A DNA stretch of 64,000 bases from Clusia tigrina (lineage: Eukaryota > Arthropoda > Insecta > Diptera > Clusiidae). The stretch covers positions 68,849,807 through 68,913,806 of the forward strand of contig OV050030.1 of assembly GCA_920105625.2 (NCBI GenBank), given 5' to 3'. The notes below the pieces were generated by a model, which made no database searches, was not told where the DNA came from, and was given only the letters and a program-made list of their open reading frames with translations. Shown piece by piece: positions 1-10,845 of this stretch (its first letter is position 1; every line of letters begins with the position of its first letter). The translations under genes were made by a program, and so were the position numbers.

Positions 1-463
1 CACTCCGACAACGGGGGCCGTCGCCCGGACCAGCAGGTAGCAGCGGTCGCAGTGTAAAGTAAGACCTTTTTATATATATGATAGAATTATGTTATTATTA
101 ATATGCCACGGGCTTGGTCTCCAAAATGCTTCTTTCTATAAAATCTTTTTCTCTTCTAGTCGAAAGCCTCAGTAGCTAGTACTCATTCCCCCAACACCTT
201 GCACTCATAATTAATTATGGTGTAAAGCCTCAGTAGCTAGTACTCATTCCCCCAACACCTTGCACTCATAATTAATTATGGTGTAAGGTATAATACTAAT
301 AATAATATTATTAATACACTTTATAAAAGAAAAAATAGAGTCAATGAAGAACCAGAGCATAAAAAAGGGGAATTAAAAAAAAAGAGAATCAGATAGAAAA
401 TAAAAGAACAAATATAAAAAAAAGAAACAAAAGAAAAAAAATTTAAAAATATAAAATAGAGAA
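1..463. other. Left flank, no gene seen
   Basis: I recognise no coding region here. The stretch begins with a short GC-rich segment, becomes AT-rich, and ends in a purine/A-rich run (about 330-460) just before the probable start of a copia-type LTR at 464. The only internal structure I see is a tandem duplication at 163-286. It may be the remains of an older element or intergenic DNA. Confidence 0.5.
163..286. repeat. 61-bp tandem duplication
   Basis: Two adjacent copies (163-223 and 224-284) of a 61-bp unit, identical by eye, starting AAAGCCTCAGTAGCTAGTAC and ending at TATGGTGT. A diverged single copy of the core (CTAGTACTCAT, CCCCAA, CCTTGC, CATAA, ATATGGTGTAAAG) recurs at about 10,786-10,845, on the other side of the copia/Gypsy nest. 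The motif is therefore dispersed and not purely local. Confidence 0.85.
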
Positions 464-489
464 TGTTGAAATAGTAGTAGTATTTATAT

Positions 490-853
490 TGTAATGATTA
501 GACGGGGTTTTTAAATCCATGGTTTAAAATGTAACTTTATTTACCGAACATTAATCATTAACAGTCGACTATCTACTGTCTTGCAATTACAATGTTGGAC
601 TTATATTTATACTTAAAATAGTTGAGTCGTCGATGACATCACTGTTCGATGACTCAAGAGGTATCGATGGATAAGGGTCAGTTATTTGAGACGTATGTGT
701 GCTGGCTCACATTTCACGGTCGTTGACCGTCGCCTTGAATGTTGGTGTCTCATATCGGCACCACTTTGGAATGTTGCACACTTTGCAATTGTTAATTGAT
801 TTTAGGTCATTAGATTCATATGTCTGTTAGTTCAATGACCGTTATCCATGACA
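490..853 (-). repeat. Gypsy 3' LTR
   Basis: Downstream LTR of the minus-strand Gypsy element, 364 bp, matching 6672-7035 throughout by eye. It is bounded inward by a polypurine tract and outward by ATAT at 486-489. Confidence 0.95.
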
Positions 854-868
854 CCTCCCCTTTTTGGG
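854..868 (-). other. Gypsy polypurine tract
   Basis: On the minus strand, CCCAAAAAGGGGAGG lies immediately before the 3' LTR. It is the expected plus-strand DNA primer. The AT-rich stretch 869-1088 between it and the integrase stop has no recognisable gene. Confidence 0.85.
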
Positions 869-1088
869 AAAAGAAAAAAAACTTTCTTTTTTTTTCTTTT
901 ATATGTATGTATATATTTATATGTATATGTATATATTATTTTTAACTTATAACAATTACATGATTGGATAAATTATATTTTGAAGTAAGGGTTGTAATAT
1001 ATAAAGCTATCGGCCGATAGTTATTTTGTAAAAAAAAATAAATTATATATATTGGTATATTTATTTATATTTTAATATCTATTATTTC

Positions 1089-4000
1089 TTATGCTAGTTT
1101 TAGTCTATTTTTGTGCACAATAATTGATTTAGATTTTGTGTCAATTTTGCAATTTCCAAAATGGTCAGTCTCAATCACCTTGTATGGACCTTTAAAAATA
1201 CTATCTAATTTGTGATTGGTTTCATCTTTTAGGTATACCATATCGTTTGGCCGAATATTTTGTGGATTTACACTCTTGTCATAAATGTGTTTTGTCTTTA
1301 TTTTAGCCTTTTCTAGCATTTCTGATGCTCTCTTCTGAGCTACTTGCAATTTGAATTGGAGTTCGTTTTTGTAGTCGTCAAAGTTGTATACCGGATTTAT
1401 TGTTCCATTTAGTATAAAGTCGTATGGAACTGGCGCTTTTCCGAATACTAATTCGAAAGGTGTGTAACCATTTGTTGTTGATGGTGTCGTGTTGTAACAA
1501 TACGTGAAATATTTGAGCCAATGGTCCCAGTCTAATTTGTTAGTTGAAATGTATGATCTTATGTACTCGTTAAATGTTTTATGGGATCGTTCTACTGTAC
1601 CTAAAGTTTGGTGGTGATAAGGGGTGGATGTTTTTCTTTCTATTTGTAAAAGCTTGCATATTTGGTCAAATATTTGGTTTTTATATTCGGTACCCATATC
1701 TGTTAATATTTGTTTTATGGGTCCGTAAATTAAAATAAGGTTCTCTACTATTGCTTTTGCAACTATATTAGCGGACTTAGCTGGGATGGGTACTGTAATG
1801 AGAAATTTAGTTACATCACATATTATTGTGAGCGCGTATTCGTTAGAATTAAATGACTTTGGTAATGGGCCTACAGTGTCTATTTGTACACATTCAAAAG
1901 CTCTTGCGGGTGTTGGTGTTTTTATTAAAGGTTCTAGGTGATTAGTACTGGCTTTGTTTTGTTTACATTTTTGGCAGTTTTTGACATAAGACTTCACGTC
2001 TGAAGCCATGTTTTTCCAAACATAATGTCGTTGTAGTTTTGATAAGAATCGTGTGACTCCTGGGTGGCCTCCAAAAACAGGGTCATCATGATATTTTTGT
2101 AGTATTTCAAGTTTTTGCGTGGCTGAAGTGATTTCAATAAGCTTTGGTGTTCATTGCCTTTCTTTTTAAATTCCTTTATGTCGATATATTCAAATAAATT
2201 ATCATTGATTGCAATCCTTATACTCTTAAAGTTTGTTTTGCCAACTATATTTTCAAGTTTGGGAAATAATTGCGCTAGTTCAATTTTCCCATAAGCAATA
2301 AAATCTTTAGAGTTTAATTTAAATATTTTCTTTTTTCCATGGAACAAAACTAAATGTGAGGAATTTTCTAATGTTTTATTGTGCACATTTGTGGTTAATT
2401 TTAGGCATGGTAATTTTTTCACTTCTTGTAACGTAATCGTGTTATATACTTGTTGTTGTAAGGTTTCTTTGGCTTCAATAATGTTCTTATTAGTTTGGAA
2501 ATGAGTATGTTTTGATTTTGATCTAGTAATCATCTGTATGATAGCAAAGTTTTCTTCCCTAAGCTGCTTGATTTGCCCAAAATCAATGCGCGATAAAGCA
2601 TCTGCACCGCAGTTATCTTTTCCTTTAATGTATTCAATTTCGAAATCAAATTCTTCCAAATCTAGCCTCATTCTTGTTAACTTTGAGGAAGGGTTCTTCA
2701 TAGCAAATAGGTATGTAAGTGGTTTATGATCACTTTTTATTAAAAATTTTGTTCCATAAATGTATGGTTTGAAGAAATTTATTGCCCAGTGTATAGCGGT
2801 AAGTTCTTGTTCTATGACCGATTTATTACTCTCCCCTTTAGTAAAGGTTCGAGAGGCGAACGCTATTGGCAATTGTTTACCATTGTGGTTCTGACTTAGA
2901 ACTGCGCCACATGCAACTTTGCTTGCATCTGTAGTAATGCAAAAAGGTTTTTTGAAATCAGGGTATTGCAATATTTTTGGGGATAGCAGACAACTTTTAA
3001 AATATTGAAATGCCTTTTCGCATTCAGGTGTCCATTCGAACTGGGATTTTTTCCTTGTTAATTTTGTTATGTGTACTGCATGATTTGCGAAATTTGGTAT
3101 GAATCTTCTATAATAGTTTACAAATGCTACGAACCGCTTACATTCATCGGCGTTCGTTGGTTTTGGGTATGACAAAATCTTGTCGTATTTAGATTCATCT
3201 GGAAGAATGCCTTGGTCTGTGCATTTATGTCCTAGGAAGGTGACTTGTGAATCGTAGAATTTACACTTGTCCGGATGCAACTTAATATTTGTTTTCCTGC
3301 AGATCTCGAAAACTGATTTTAAATTTGCTAACATATGTTTTTCGGAGCATCTAATGACTATGAGGTCGTCCATATATATAAAAGTTTTCCCCGGTCCTAG
3401 TCCAGAAAATGCAATATTCATCATCCTTTGAAAGGAGTTTGGGGCTATTTTTAATCCAAAAGGTAATCTTTTGAATCTAAAGGATCCTTGTTCGGTTGAG
3501 AATGATGTAACGTTTCTTGAATTTTCCTCAAGCTCTATTTGATGAAAACCTGAAATCAAATCCAAACACGAAAAATACTTCGCACGACCTAACTGGTCAA
3601 GGATATCGTCAATTCTAGGCAATGGGTACTTGTCTGATGCTAATTTTTTATTGACTTGTCTATAGTCTATTACAAGTCTCCATTTTTTCTCCGAGGAATT
3701 TGGTAAGGATTTCTTCGGGACTAAAAGTATAGGGCTATTATACTCTGAGACTGACGGTTCAATGATATCATCTCTAAGCAGTTTTTCTATTTGTTTATTT
3801 ATTTCGGCTTTATGAGTATGAGGAGTCCTATAGTTTTTTATGTAAACCGGATTATTTTCGTTTAAGTGTAATTTCTGTTTATAAAAATTGTTGTATGTAC
3901 ACGCATCGCTTTCTAAAGCAAATACGTCTGTGTAGTTTGAAACGAGTTGAACTAGCTTTTCTCTATGAAGTATTGGGCAGTTGTTTGCTAATTTATTCAA

Positions 4001-4789
4001 AATTTTGGTTTGTCGTTCTTGATTGTTATTTTGTTTATCTATTTTAACAATGTAATAGTCATCAAGGTTTTCTGTTCTTATTGTGTTTTGCTGCAAAAAA
4101 AGGTTGTTATCCGTTGTATTAATAATTCGAACATATGGGTTTTTTGTATTAACGATTGTATTTGCTATGAAAACACCATCTTCAAGTTCCTGATTGGGTA
4201 TTAAGAGGTCGTTTTCCGTACTTGTTATGTCGATTTTTCTAATGACCTCCGCTCTTGCTGGGAGTGAGAGTATTTTCCCCTGATGTGAATCCAATATTTC
4301 GATTTCTAGTTCAATATTTAAACAGTTTGGCCTAATAATGAGCCAACTTGGACCAGAATTTTGGAAGTCTAATACACAATTATAATTTTTTATGAAATCA
4401 TAGCCTATTATACCATCACAAGGTAGCGGGAAAGAATCATCGACTATGTGGAAATTATGAGATATTGTTAAATTATTTATGTATAGACTTGCTTGTGTGA
4501 CACCGAGTGTTTTTATTGTACCACTGCCTATACCTCTGAGGTTGAATATTTGATTTATATTTATTGTAGCATTGTCTACATGGTTTGTTTTGAAGAGACT
4601 TATATCTGATCCTGTATCTAAAAGAAATGTAGAGGTGGACTGACTTAAGGATGATTTTATTCTGATGTAATTGTTTAAACAGAGGTTTACATTTAAAATT
4701 CTGTGCTCATTTAATTCGATACATTCCCCAGTTGGGCGGACTGGGGGACATCCCCGTTTTCCGACGCCTCTGTATACCGAACGTTTCCA
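1089..4789 (-). pseudogene. Gypsy pol (PR-RT-RNase H-IN), one frame break
   Basis: The pol frame opens at 4789 in the -1 frame relative to gag, which suggests Gag-Pol by -1 frameshifting. I see no canonical slippery heptamer. Protease has LLDTGSD at about 4603-4624 and DGIIGYDFI about 65 codons further on. RT has LPFGLKIAPNSF and the catalytic YMDDL at about 3370. RNase H has TTDASKVACGAVL at about 2930 and a SDHKPL motif. The frame is lost at about 2140-2150, next to a short A run, and continues one base over. The integrase His/Cys zinc region spans about 2090-1960, and the core DDE residues sit in QIDTVGPL, TDMGTEYKN and LGTVERSHK, ending at 1089. All catalytic residues I could check are present, so apart from this shift the gene looks functional. 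Confidence 0.88.
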
Positions 4790-5932
4790 TTATTATGTCT
4801 GCGTCCTCTATAATTATTGTTGTGTCCATAATTTCTATTTCTATTATTGTTGTCTCTGTTATCAGAGTGAGAGTCGTTACGCCGTGTATTATAATTCCGG
4901 TTCGCAGAGCTTCTTTGTCCACGATATGATCTGTTTCCACGACCCCTATATCTTACGTTGGAATTTCGATATTTGTTGATGTAATTTACTTGTAAAGTTC
5001 CTGAACTTTCCGAACTTAACTCAAGAAATTTTGGTAATAGCGTCTCCTACTGTTGGGAACTGACCTGCCCTCATTAGCAATTTTACCTCTTCAGATTTCG
5101 CATTTGTTTTTATTGTTTTCACTGCATGTTGAGTGGAGTAGCTTTTTGCTAGTGCAGTCGTCAAACCGTCCGCAATAAATGATTGCTCCAATTGCAATGA
5201 TAAAGTTTCAATTTCTTTGGCAAAATCACTGTCGCTTTTATTATGCTGCTTTACGGTATTAAGTCTGGCTGAAATACTCTGTGGAGATTCGTATTTCACG
5301 TTTGCAAGTAATTTGCTTTTGATTGCTTGAATAGTACTCTCGTTTGTTATCAATGTACTTGCTGAGTGAGTTAATTTCGTTTTTATTAATGAAATTGCTA
5401 TGTTTTCATGGGTTTCTTTTATGGTTTCCAATAAATCAATGGCGTTTATGAATTTATTTAAATTTTCAATTTTGCCATCAATCTCTGGAAGCAATTTCGT
5501 TGCAGTGTTAATGAACTCGATAGGTGTCATATTGCTGAGATTGTTTATTTCGTTTTGTTCTTTTAATGTGTCTTCTAATGAGTCAGTATCTGTGTCAGAG
5601 CTTTCGCTGCAAAGTAATGAATGAATAGTCAGGTCAAGTAATTTTGTTATACTTGTTGGTACTTCTTGTGGTACTAGTACTTTCAGTCTATTTTTAATGG
5701 AAGTGAAATAATTTTCGAATTCTAGCTTATGGTCTGTGCTAAGTACCGGGTAAATTGTCCTACCTAAATTGGCAATTGTATTATGCTGACATGCAAGAAT
5801 ACCAATATGTTTTAGTTGAGTAATTTTGGATGGTAGGGGTGTTTTATTTAAACATTTGTACGATTTGTCAAAAGTGATCTTTATTTCATTCAATTTTCTC
5901 AAAACTTCGTCCCATGTGATTGGTGAGGACAT
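4711..5932 (-). pseudogene. Gypsy gag, one-base frame break
   Basis: Gag polyprotein of the Gypsy element. It starts at 5932 (MSSPITWDEVLRKLNEIK). The first 303 codons are the mostly helical, charged capsid part and end at a premature stop near 5021. The reading frame continues one base over from about 5025 as a Ser/Asn/Arg-rich domain (VRYRGRGNRSYR, then RRNDSHSDNRDNNN) down to the stop at 4711. This basic RG/N-rich tail replaces a CCHC knuckle as the probable nucleic-acid-binding region. The break lies in a run of four A on the coding strand, so it may be a sequencing length error rather than a true mutation. It overlaps the pol frame by about 79 bases. Confidence 0.85.
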
Positions 5933-6201
5933 AATAAATGAACCATACGTAATTAGGAAATTGCAACATTGATAAATTTACATGTTTTAATAAAAAGCTT
6001 AATTTTGTCTATTTGTTTATATTATTTTCTTGTCATTTGTGTGTTGTTGCTTGCACGGTGTTTTTAATGTGAATACTTAGTTGTAAATATTAGTTTTATA
6101 TTGTGAAATTGAATTTAATAATATTTCTTATCTTATATGATGATGATTTTTGTTGTCCTTTACGAAGCTGCAATTCTTCTCCAGATAGTTTTTCAGATAG
6201 T

Positions 6202-6471
6202 TTAGATCCTGACCGCTGGTGTTTCCACACGTTGTATCCTTCGTTTTAAATAGTTTTTGAGTGCCGAATGTATTGCCATTATTAGCACCAAGGCTCCGAT
6301 CAAACACATAATTTCCCAAGGTATTGTTTTGATGTTTTGATTGTCACTTTTCTCTTGGCATTTGTCTATATATTTTACAACTTCTGTATTCTTCTGTTGC
6401 ACTTCTTTTCCCACTTCATAGCCAGAAATTGCTATCATCACTATACTTATTGCTTTTTTCCACCAACTCAT
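6202..6471 (-). CDS. Small membrane-protein ORF in Gypsy leader
   Basis: An 89-codon ORF with an ATG start (MSWWKKAISI), lying between the primer site and gag of the Gypsy element. Residues 7-17 form a short hydrophobic patch. Residues about 48-69 (WEIMCLIGALVLIMAIHSAL region) form one strong membrane-spanning segment, followed by a basic stretch (KNYLKRRIQR). The middle is charged and could be a short coiled coil. I do not recognise the family. Its position is upstream of gag on the genomic RNA, so it would be the first ORF a ribosome meets. It might be an accessory protein, a translation-regulating uORF, or chance. The element's recent insertion makes chance survival less informative. Confidence 0.5.
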   Translation of the reverse strand: MSWWKKAISIVMIAISGYEVGKEVQQKNTEVVKYIDKCQEKSDNQNIKTIPWEIMCLIGALVLIMAIHSALKNYLKRRIQRVETPAVRI

Positions 6472-6654
6472 GGTGTTGATTGAAGTTTTTCATGGATATT
6501 TCTATACTTTATCTTTTTTTAAATTTTTCCACTTTTTTTATGCTTAGCAGTTCATTTTCAGCAATTGTCTATTGTAAGCAAATATTCACTGAAGTTACAC
6601 TTTTTGTTATTAAAAAAATATTTATTTTTAAAATTTATTTATTTTTAGCGTCAC

Positions 6655-6671
6655 TTATGCCACGGTCGCCA
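6655..6671 (-). other. Gypsy primer-binding site (tRNA-Arg type)
   Basis: Directly inside the 5' LTR the minus strand reads TGGCGACCGTGGCATAA. The first 11 bases match the tRNA-Arg primer site I recall for 412 and mdg1 of Drosophila. A 3'-terminal TGG facing the LTR without a spacer is standard for this group. Confidence 0.75.
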
Positions 6672-7035
6672 TGTAATGATTAGACGGGGTTTTTAAATCC
6701 ATGGTTTAAAATGTAACTTTATTTACCGAACATTAATCATTAACAGTCGACTATCTACTGTCTTGCAATTACAATGTTGGACTTATATTTATACTTAAAA
6801 TAGTTGAGTCGTCGATGACATCACTGTTCGATGACTCAAGAGGTATCGATGGATAAGGGTCAGTTATTTGAGACGTATGTGTGCTGGCTCACATTTCACG
6901 GTCGTTGACCGTCGCCTTGAATGTTGGTGTCTCATATCGGCACCACTTTGGAATGTTGCACACTTTGCAATTGTTAATTGATTTTAGGTCATTAGATTCA
7001 TATGTCTGTTAGTTCAATGACCGTTATCCATGACA
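6672..7035 (-). repeat. Gypsy 5' LTR
   Basis: Upstream LTR of the minus-strand Gypsy element, 364 bp. On the minus strand it starts TGTCATGGATAACGG and ends TAATCATTACA. It should hold the promoter and transcription start. It is followed inward by the primer-binding site and outward by the ATAT target duplication at 7036-7039. No difference from the copy at 490-853 was seen by eye. Confidence 0.95.
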
Positions 7036-7039
7036 ATAT

Positions 7040-7187
7040 GAGTTGGCAACAAGAATATCACTATCTCCTCTTTTATTATTTATTAAGCTATTTTCTTTTT
7101 GTTACGTTAGAATTAAGTCTTTAATATACTGTCAATGCGTTAAGTACTCTCCGCGTATGTTTTCTTCTTGGGACATCTGCTACAATA
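7040..7187 (+). repeat. Copia 5' LTR, right-hand part
   Basis: Right part of the copia 5' LTR. The left part is 464-489, which begins TGTTGAA, the typical start of copia-type LTRs. Removing the Gypsy insertion and one copy of its ATAT duplication joins the two parts into an LTR of about 174 bp. The LTR ends at 7187 directly before the tRNA primer site. No second LTR copy was found, so the left boundary is inferred. Confidence 0.65.
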
Positions 7188-7201
7188 GGTTATGGGCCCA
7201 G
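7188..7201 (+). other. Copia primer-binding site
   Basis: GGTTATGGGCCCAG lies directly after the LTR end. It matches the primer site I recall for Drosophila copia, which uses an internal fragment of initiator methionine tRNA. This fixes the LTR end and the direction of the element. Confidence 0.8.
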
Positions 7202-7219
7202 GCGTGGTGTGTCCAAATG

Positions 7220-8047
7220 CCTGAGACGAGAAGTAAAAGTCCGAAGTTGCCCGAAAAAAATCCAGAAATTAAAATGAAAATTTTTGTGGATAAAGAAAAA
7301 CGTGACTAAGGGATCAGCTCAACAATGGGATAGAGTGTATACGTCATTGGATGAACACAACTATGACACCTGGTGTGTCCAGATGCGCGGCGTTTTATTT
7401 TGTACAGAGTTGTGGAAAGTGGTATCAGGTAAGCTGAAGAAAATTGCGTCTAATGGTGACGAGTGGGAATTGCTGGATGAGAAGGCCCTAGCAACAATAG
7501 TTTTGACAGTCAAACCTAATCAGCTGAACCACATTAAGAACTGCAAAACGTCAGCCGAAGTGTGGTTGAGGCTCGAGGGCATATATAAACCAAAAGGCCC
7601 TGCAATAAAGGTGACTTTATACAAGAGCTCGCTGAATCTCCGTATATCGGATGACGATAATATGCCAGCGGTTTTGAATGCATTTACTGACATTGTAGAC
7701 AAACGAGATTATGGCCATTATACTGTTGTCTAGTTTGCAAAAGCAGTACGAAAATTTGTTATTGCCATGGAAACGAGGGATACTTTGCCCGAGTACAGCG
7801 CACTCAAGGTCAAACTCTTAGAAGAATACGAACGCAGAGCAAAAAGAACGAAACAGTGGAAAGTAACCAAAAAGCGTATGTCGCACAGCACAACAATAAT
7901 TCAACTAGAGCTAGGCACCACAGCAACTACAATAACAACAGGCGTAAGAACAACGGCAAGTGCTATAAATGCAATAAGAGAGGACACTTCGCGAACGACT
8001 GTGAAAGAAAACACACCGCGGTAAAAGAAAAAGGCAAAGAGCAGTAA
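7220..8047 (+). pseudogene. Copia gag, frameshifted
   Basis: Capsid/nucleocapsid polyprotein of the copia element. A probable start at 7220 (MPETRSKSPK) is followed by a frame break near 7285. The main gag domain (7317-7733) has the copia-gag pattern YTSLDEHNYDTWCVQMRGVL. A stop at 7731 and a frame change lead to a basic region and a CCHC zinc knuckle (CYKCNKRGHFANDC) at about 7961-8002, which would bind element RNA. The zinc knuckle runs almost straight into late protease-region sequence, so material was lost between them. Confidence 0.8.
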
Positions 8048-10541
8048 TCTTACTCTCAAAGACGTTTTATATGTTCCTTCCTTACAAGCAAATGTCTTCT
8101 CGGTTAGCAAAAGCGTGGAGTATGGTGCAGAGGTGACCTTCACCGACATTTGTGTAATCATTAGAAATAAAAAAAACAATACGGTATCGTTCAAAGCATA
8201 TAAAGAGAACAACTTGTACATGTTTCGAAACCATTTTTCTTGTGTGAATAAAATTTCTTGTGTGGCAAATAATCTATACGGTGGCATAACAGGTATGGTC
8301 ATGTGAATTAATAATATTATTTGTTTACGCGAACTCGCTCCAAAAGAAATTGTGCGTGATTTTAAAAACTTTCAAATGCCAGAAATGTTGAAAAGTAAAG
8401 TGTGCGTACAGGCATTTCCTCAAACATCAGAAAATAGAGCAAACAATCTATTGGATTTGGTTCATGCTGACGTATGTGGACCATTTAATACCCAGTCGAT
8501 CGGTGGGTCACGATATTTTTTGACATTTGTCGATGATAAATCCCGAAAATTTTTAATTTTTTTTTATGAAATCAAAAGACAATTGTTTTACAAAATTCAA
8601 AAGTCTAGTTGAATACCAACCGGGTCGAAAAATTAAAGCAATTCATAGCGACAACGGTCGTGAATTTGTAAATACCGCGTTTGACCAATTTTTGAAGTTA
8701 ATCGGGATAGCGCGTCAACTGACGCTTCCACATACACCCAACAGAATTGAGTGGCAGAGCGAGCGAACCGTACAATAGTCGAAATGGCCAGATCAATGTT
8801 AGTACACTAGGAGAAAAATTTTGGGCAGAAGCACCGGCAACCGCTTGGGAGATTCAACTCCAAACGAAATTTGGCACGGAATGAAGCCGAGTGTAAAGCA
8901 TTTGAAAGTGTTCGTATGTTTAGCTACCGCATTAGACAAAACGCAAAATCGGAAGTTCCGCCCAAAAGGGAGAGAATGTATTATGTTCGGTTACTCACAG
9001 CAGTCGAAAGCATACCGACTGTACGATTTACTATCACAAAAGGTAGTGACCAAACGAGACGTAAAGTTTAATGAAACTACGCTTATGGGTTCAGAAGCTA
9101 ATCAACTATCGGAGTTGTTGAAATATCTGAACAACAATGCAGCTAATAATGATGATACAGTGCCAGCAGTAATAGCAGGTGAGCCTGATGATAGAACAGC
9201 CGACACTATAAATGAGCCTAGCAGCAATGACGAGGATCCAAAGCGAATTGGGCCTGGAAGACCAAAATTAATCAGAACTGGTAAGCCAGGACGTCCACGT
9301 AAAGAATACAATTGTGCTAATTTGGCGAAATACAGTGACAATGTCAAGGTTCCACAATCAGTAAGTGATATAAAGGATAGTGCGTATTCCGGAAAATGGT
9401 TATATGCAATGCAAAAAGAATACACTGCACTGATTGAGAATAGCACATAGTCGCTAGTCGATCTACCACTGAACCAAAAGGCAATTGGCTGTAAATGGGT
9501 ATGCAATCGGGGCGTGAATGGAACTCAAAACTGGATGGTGTACTAAAGAACATCGGGTTTCATCAGTGCCAGACGGAGTCATGTGTATATAAAATGATGT
9601 TAAAAGGCAAGTTAATTCTAATAGCCGTGTACGTTGGTGATTTAATTATAGGTAGCGCGGTCAAAGAAGACATTGAACTCATTAAGACAAAGGTGGCAAG
9701 GGAATTCAAGTTGGTAGATAAAGGGCCTCTTTCCTATTTCCTTGGTTGGGAAATTAAGCGGTGCGGAGAAACCGGCGCAATTGCGGCCAGTCAGAAGCAA
9801 CATTTCCGCAATATATTGGAGAGGTACGACATGAAGACTTGTCGATCAGTTTCAACTCCTTTGGATCCTGGGTTTCATACCAGATGTGATGACGAGCATG
9901 CTGAAAGAGTTGACAAGACATCTTATGATGATAGGCCTAATGTATTTAGCGATCTGCACGAGACCTGATATACTGCACTCTGTTCTCAAATTGGCACAGG
10001 GTAATTCAATCCCAACAACCCAGCATCAGACTGGCGTCAAACACATTATGAGGTAATTATCGAAAACTTGGCAGTTAAAATTATGGTATCGCCCCAGCAG
10101 TGTTCGAATATATGGCTACGCGTTTGCAGATTGGGCTGGTGATATGAAAGATAGGAAGTCATATTCTGGCTATGTTTTCATGATGAGTGGCGGATCCGTG
10201 GCATGGGAATCGAAGAAACAGAGTACTATAATGTTGAGTACGACAGAAGCAGAGTACGTTGTATGGTGTACGAGCGCTAAAGAAGCTGTTTATTTAAAGA
10301 AATTATTAACAGAACTTGGATTCCATGAAGAAGACATGCCTATAACAATAAAAAGCGATTATTTAAGTTCTTAATCTCTTGTTAAAAATCATGTATATCA
10401 TTCAAAAACAAAACACATAGATTTAAAATATCATTATGTACGTGAAGTTGCTAAAAACAAACAAGTTGAATTTCAGTATGTCTCAACTAACCAAATGGTG
10501 GCTGATATCTTGACGAAAAACCTATCTAAACATATACATTG
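8048..10541 (+). pseudogene. Copia pol (IN-RT-RNase H), deleted and frameshifted
   Basis: Remnant of copia pol. A LTLKDVLYVP segment (8050-8080) is the end of the protease region, but the protease DSG motif is missing. Integrase core runs from about 8430 (VHADVCGPF, TFVDDKS, then IHSDNGREFVN). The integrase C-terminal/linker region is at 8821-9450 and contains a basic GRPRK-type stretch. A premature TAG is at 9448. RT jumps from KAIGCKWV (about 9480) to QSGREWNSKLD (about 9500), deleting the fingers/palm with the first catalytic aspartate. The second site reads YVGD instead of YVDD. RNase H (DRKSYSGYVF, STTEAEY) is at 10,144-10,374 and the tail motif VADILTKNL is at about 10,500. Non-functional. 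Confidence 0.85.
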
Positions 10542-10631
10542 AAAAACTAACTGAAATGACGGGTCTAAAATGAATTATGTGAATTAAAATTATATTATTT
10601 TATATAGTTTGTAGAGGATATTCGTATTGAG

Positions 10632-10650
10632 ACGGAGCACAGTGCTCCGT
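10632..10650. repeat. Perfect 19-bp palindrome
   Basis: ACGGAGCAC A GTGCTCCGT forms a 9-bp perfect inverted repeat with a one-base centre. It sits 90 bp after the last copia coding sequence. It might be the joined ends of a small transposon or a hairpin. No function is assigned. Confidence 0.8.
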
Positions 10651-10785
10651 TGCCATACAAAAGTTGGACAAAAATAGAAGGAGTTGTTCGAATTTGATGA
10701 AACTTCATTTCCTAAAGGATTATGGAACGCAGAATTCAAAACTGACATCGGTTTTTCAATACCGGTTTCGGTTTTCTCATAAAAC

Positions 10786-10845
10786 TAGTACTCATCTCCC
10801 CAAACCCTTGCGGCCATAAATAAATATGGTGTAAAGTTTAATAAT
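10786..10845. repeat. Diverged copy of left-flank repeat
   Basis: CTAGTACTCATCTCCCC... to ATATGGTGTAAAG resembles one 61-bp unit at 163-286, with substitutions and small gaps, and both are followed by TAATAA repeats. It lies just outside the other end of the copia element, so the two copies flank the copia/Gypsy nest in the same orientation. Confidence 0.65.

Larger units (their letters stand above)
490..7035 (-). mobile_element. Ty3/Gypsy retrotransposon, nearly complete, 412/mdg1-like
   Basis: A 6546-bp LTR retrotransposon on the minus strand, inserted into the copia 5' LTR. It has 364-bp LTRs that look identical (490-853 and 6672-7035, TG...CA on each strand), a flanking ATAT duplication (486-489 and 7036-7039), a primer site, a polypurine tract, a small leader ORF, gag and pol. 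There is no env. Identical LTRs mean a recent insertion. The Arg-type primer site and arginine-rich Gag without a zinc knuckle suggest the 412/mdg1 group. Two one-base frame breaks, in gag and pol, are the only visible damage. Confidence 0.93.
464..10600 (+). mobile_element. Ty1/copia-type retrotransposon, broken
   Basis: Degenerate copia-superfamily element on the plus strand. Its order is 5' LTR (464-489 plus 7040-7187, split by a nested Gypsy element), primer site at 7188, gag with a CCHC knuckle, integrase, RT and RNase H. Internal deletions removed the protease active site (near 8045) and most of the RT core (near 9500), and there are several stops and frameshifts, so it is not autonomous. 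I could not find a 3' LTR after the RNase H region, where sequence near 10,545-10,620 is AT-rich. The left end rests on a TGTTGAA motif at 464 and the right end is uncertain. Confidence 0.8.

Noticed and set aside
163..286. CRISPR-like array
   Set aside because: Only two directly adjacent copies without spacers, in a eukaryotic repeat-rich window.
4711..4789. Canonical -1 slippery heptamer in the Gypsy gag-pol overlap
   Set aside because: The frames are related by -1, but no X XXY YYZ site fits the gag frame. The mechanism is left open.
4707..4979. Open frames on both strands over the Gag tail (Ile/Thr-rich or Tyr/Cys-rich)
   Set aside because: They are shadows of the Arg/Asn/Ser-rich Gag C-terminus in other frames.
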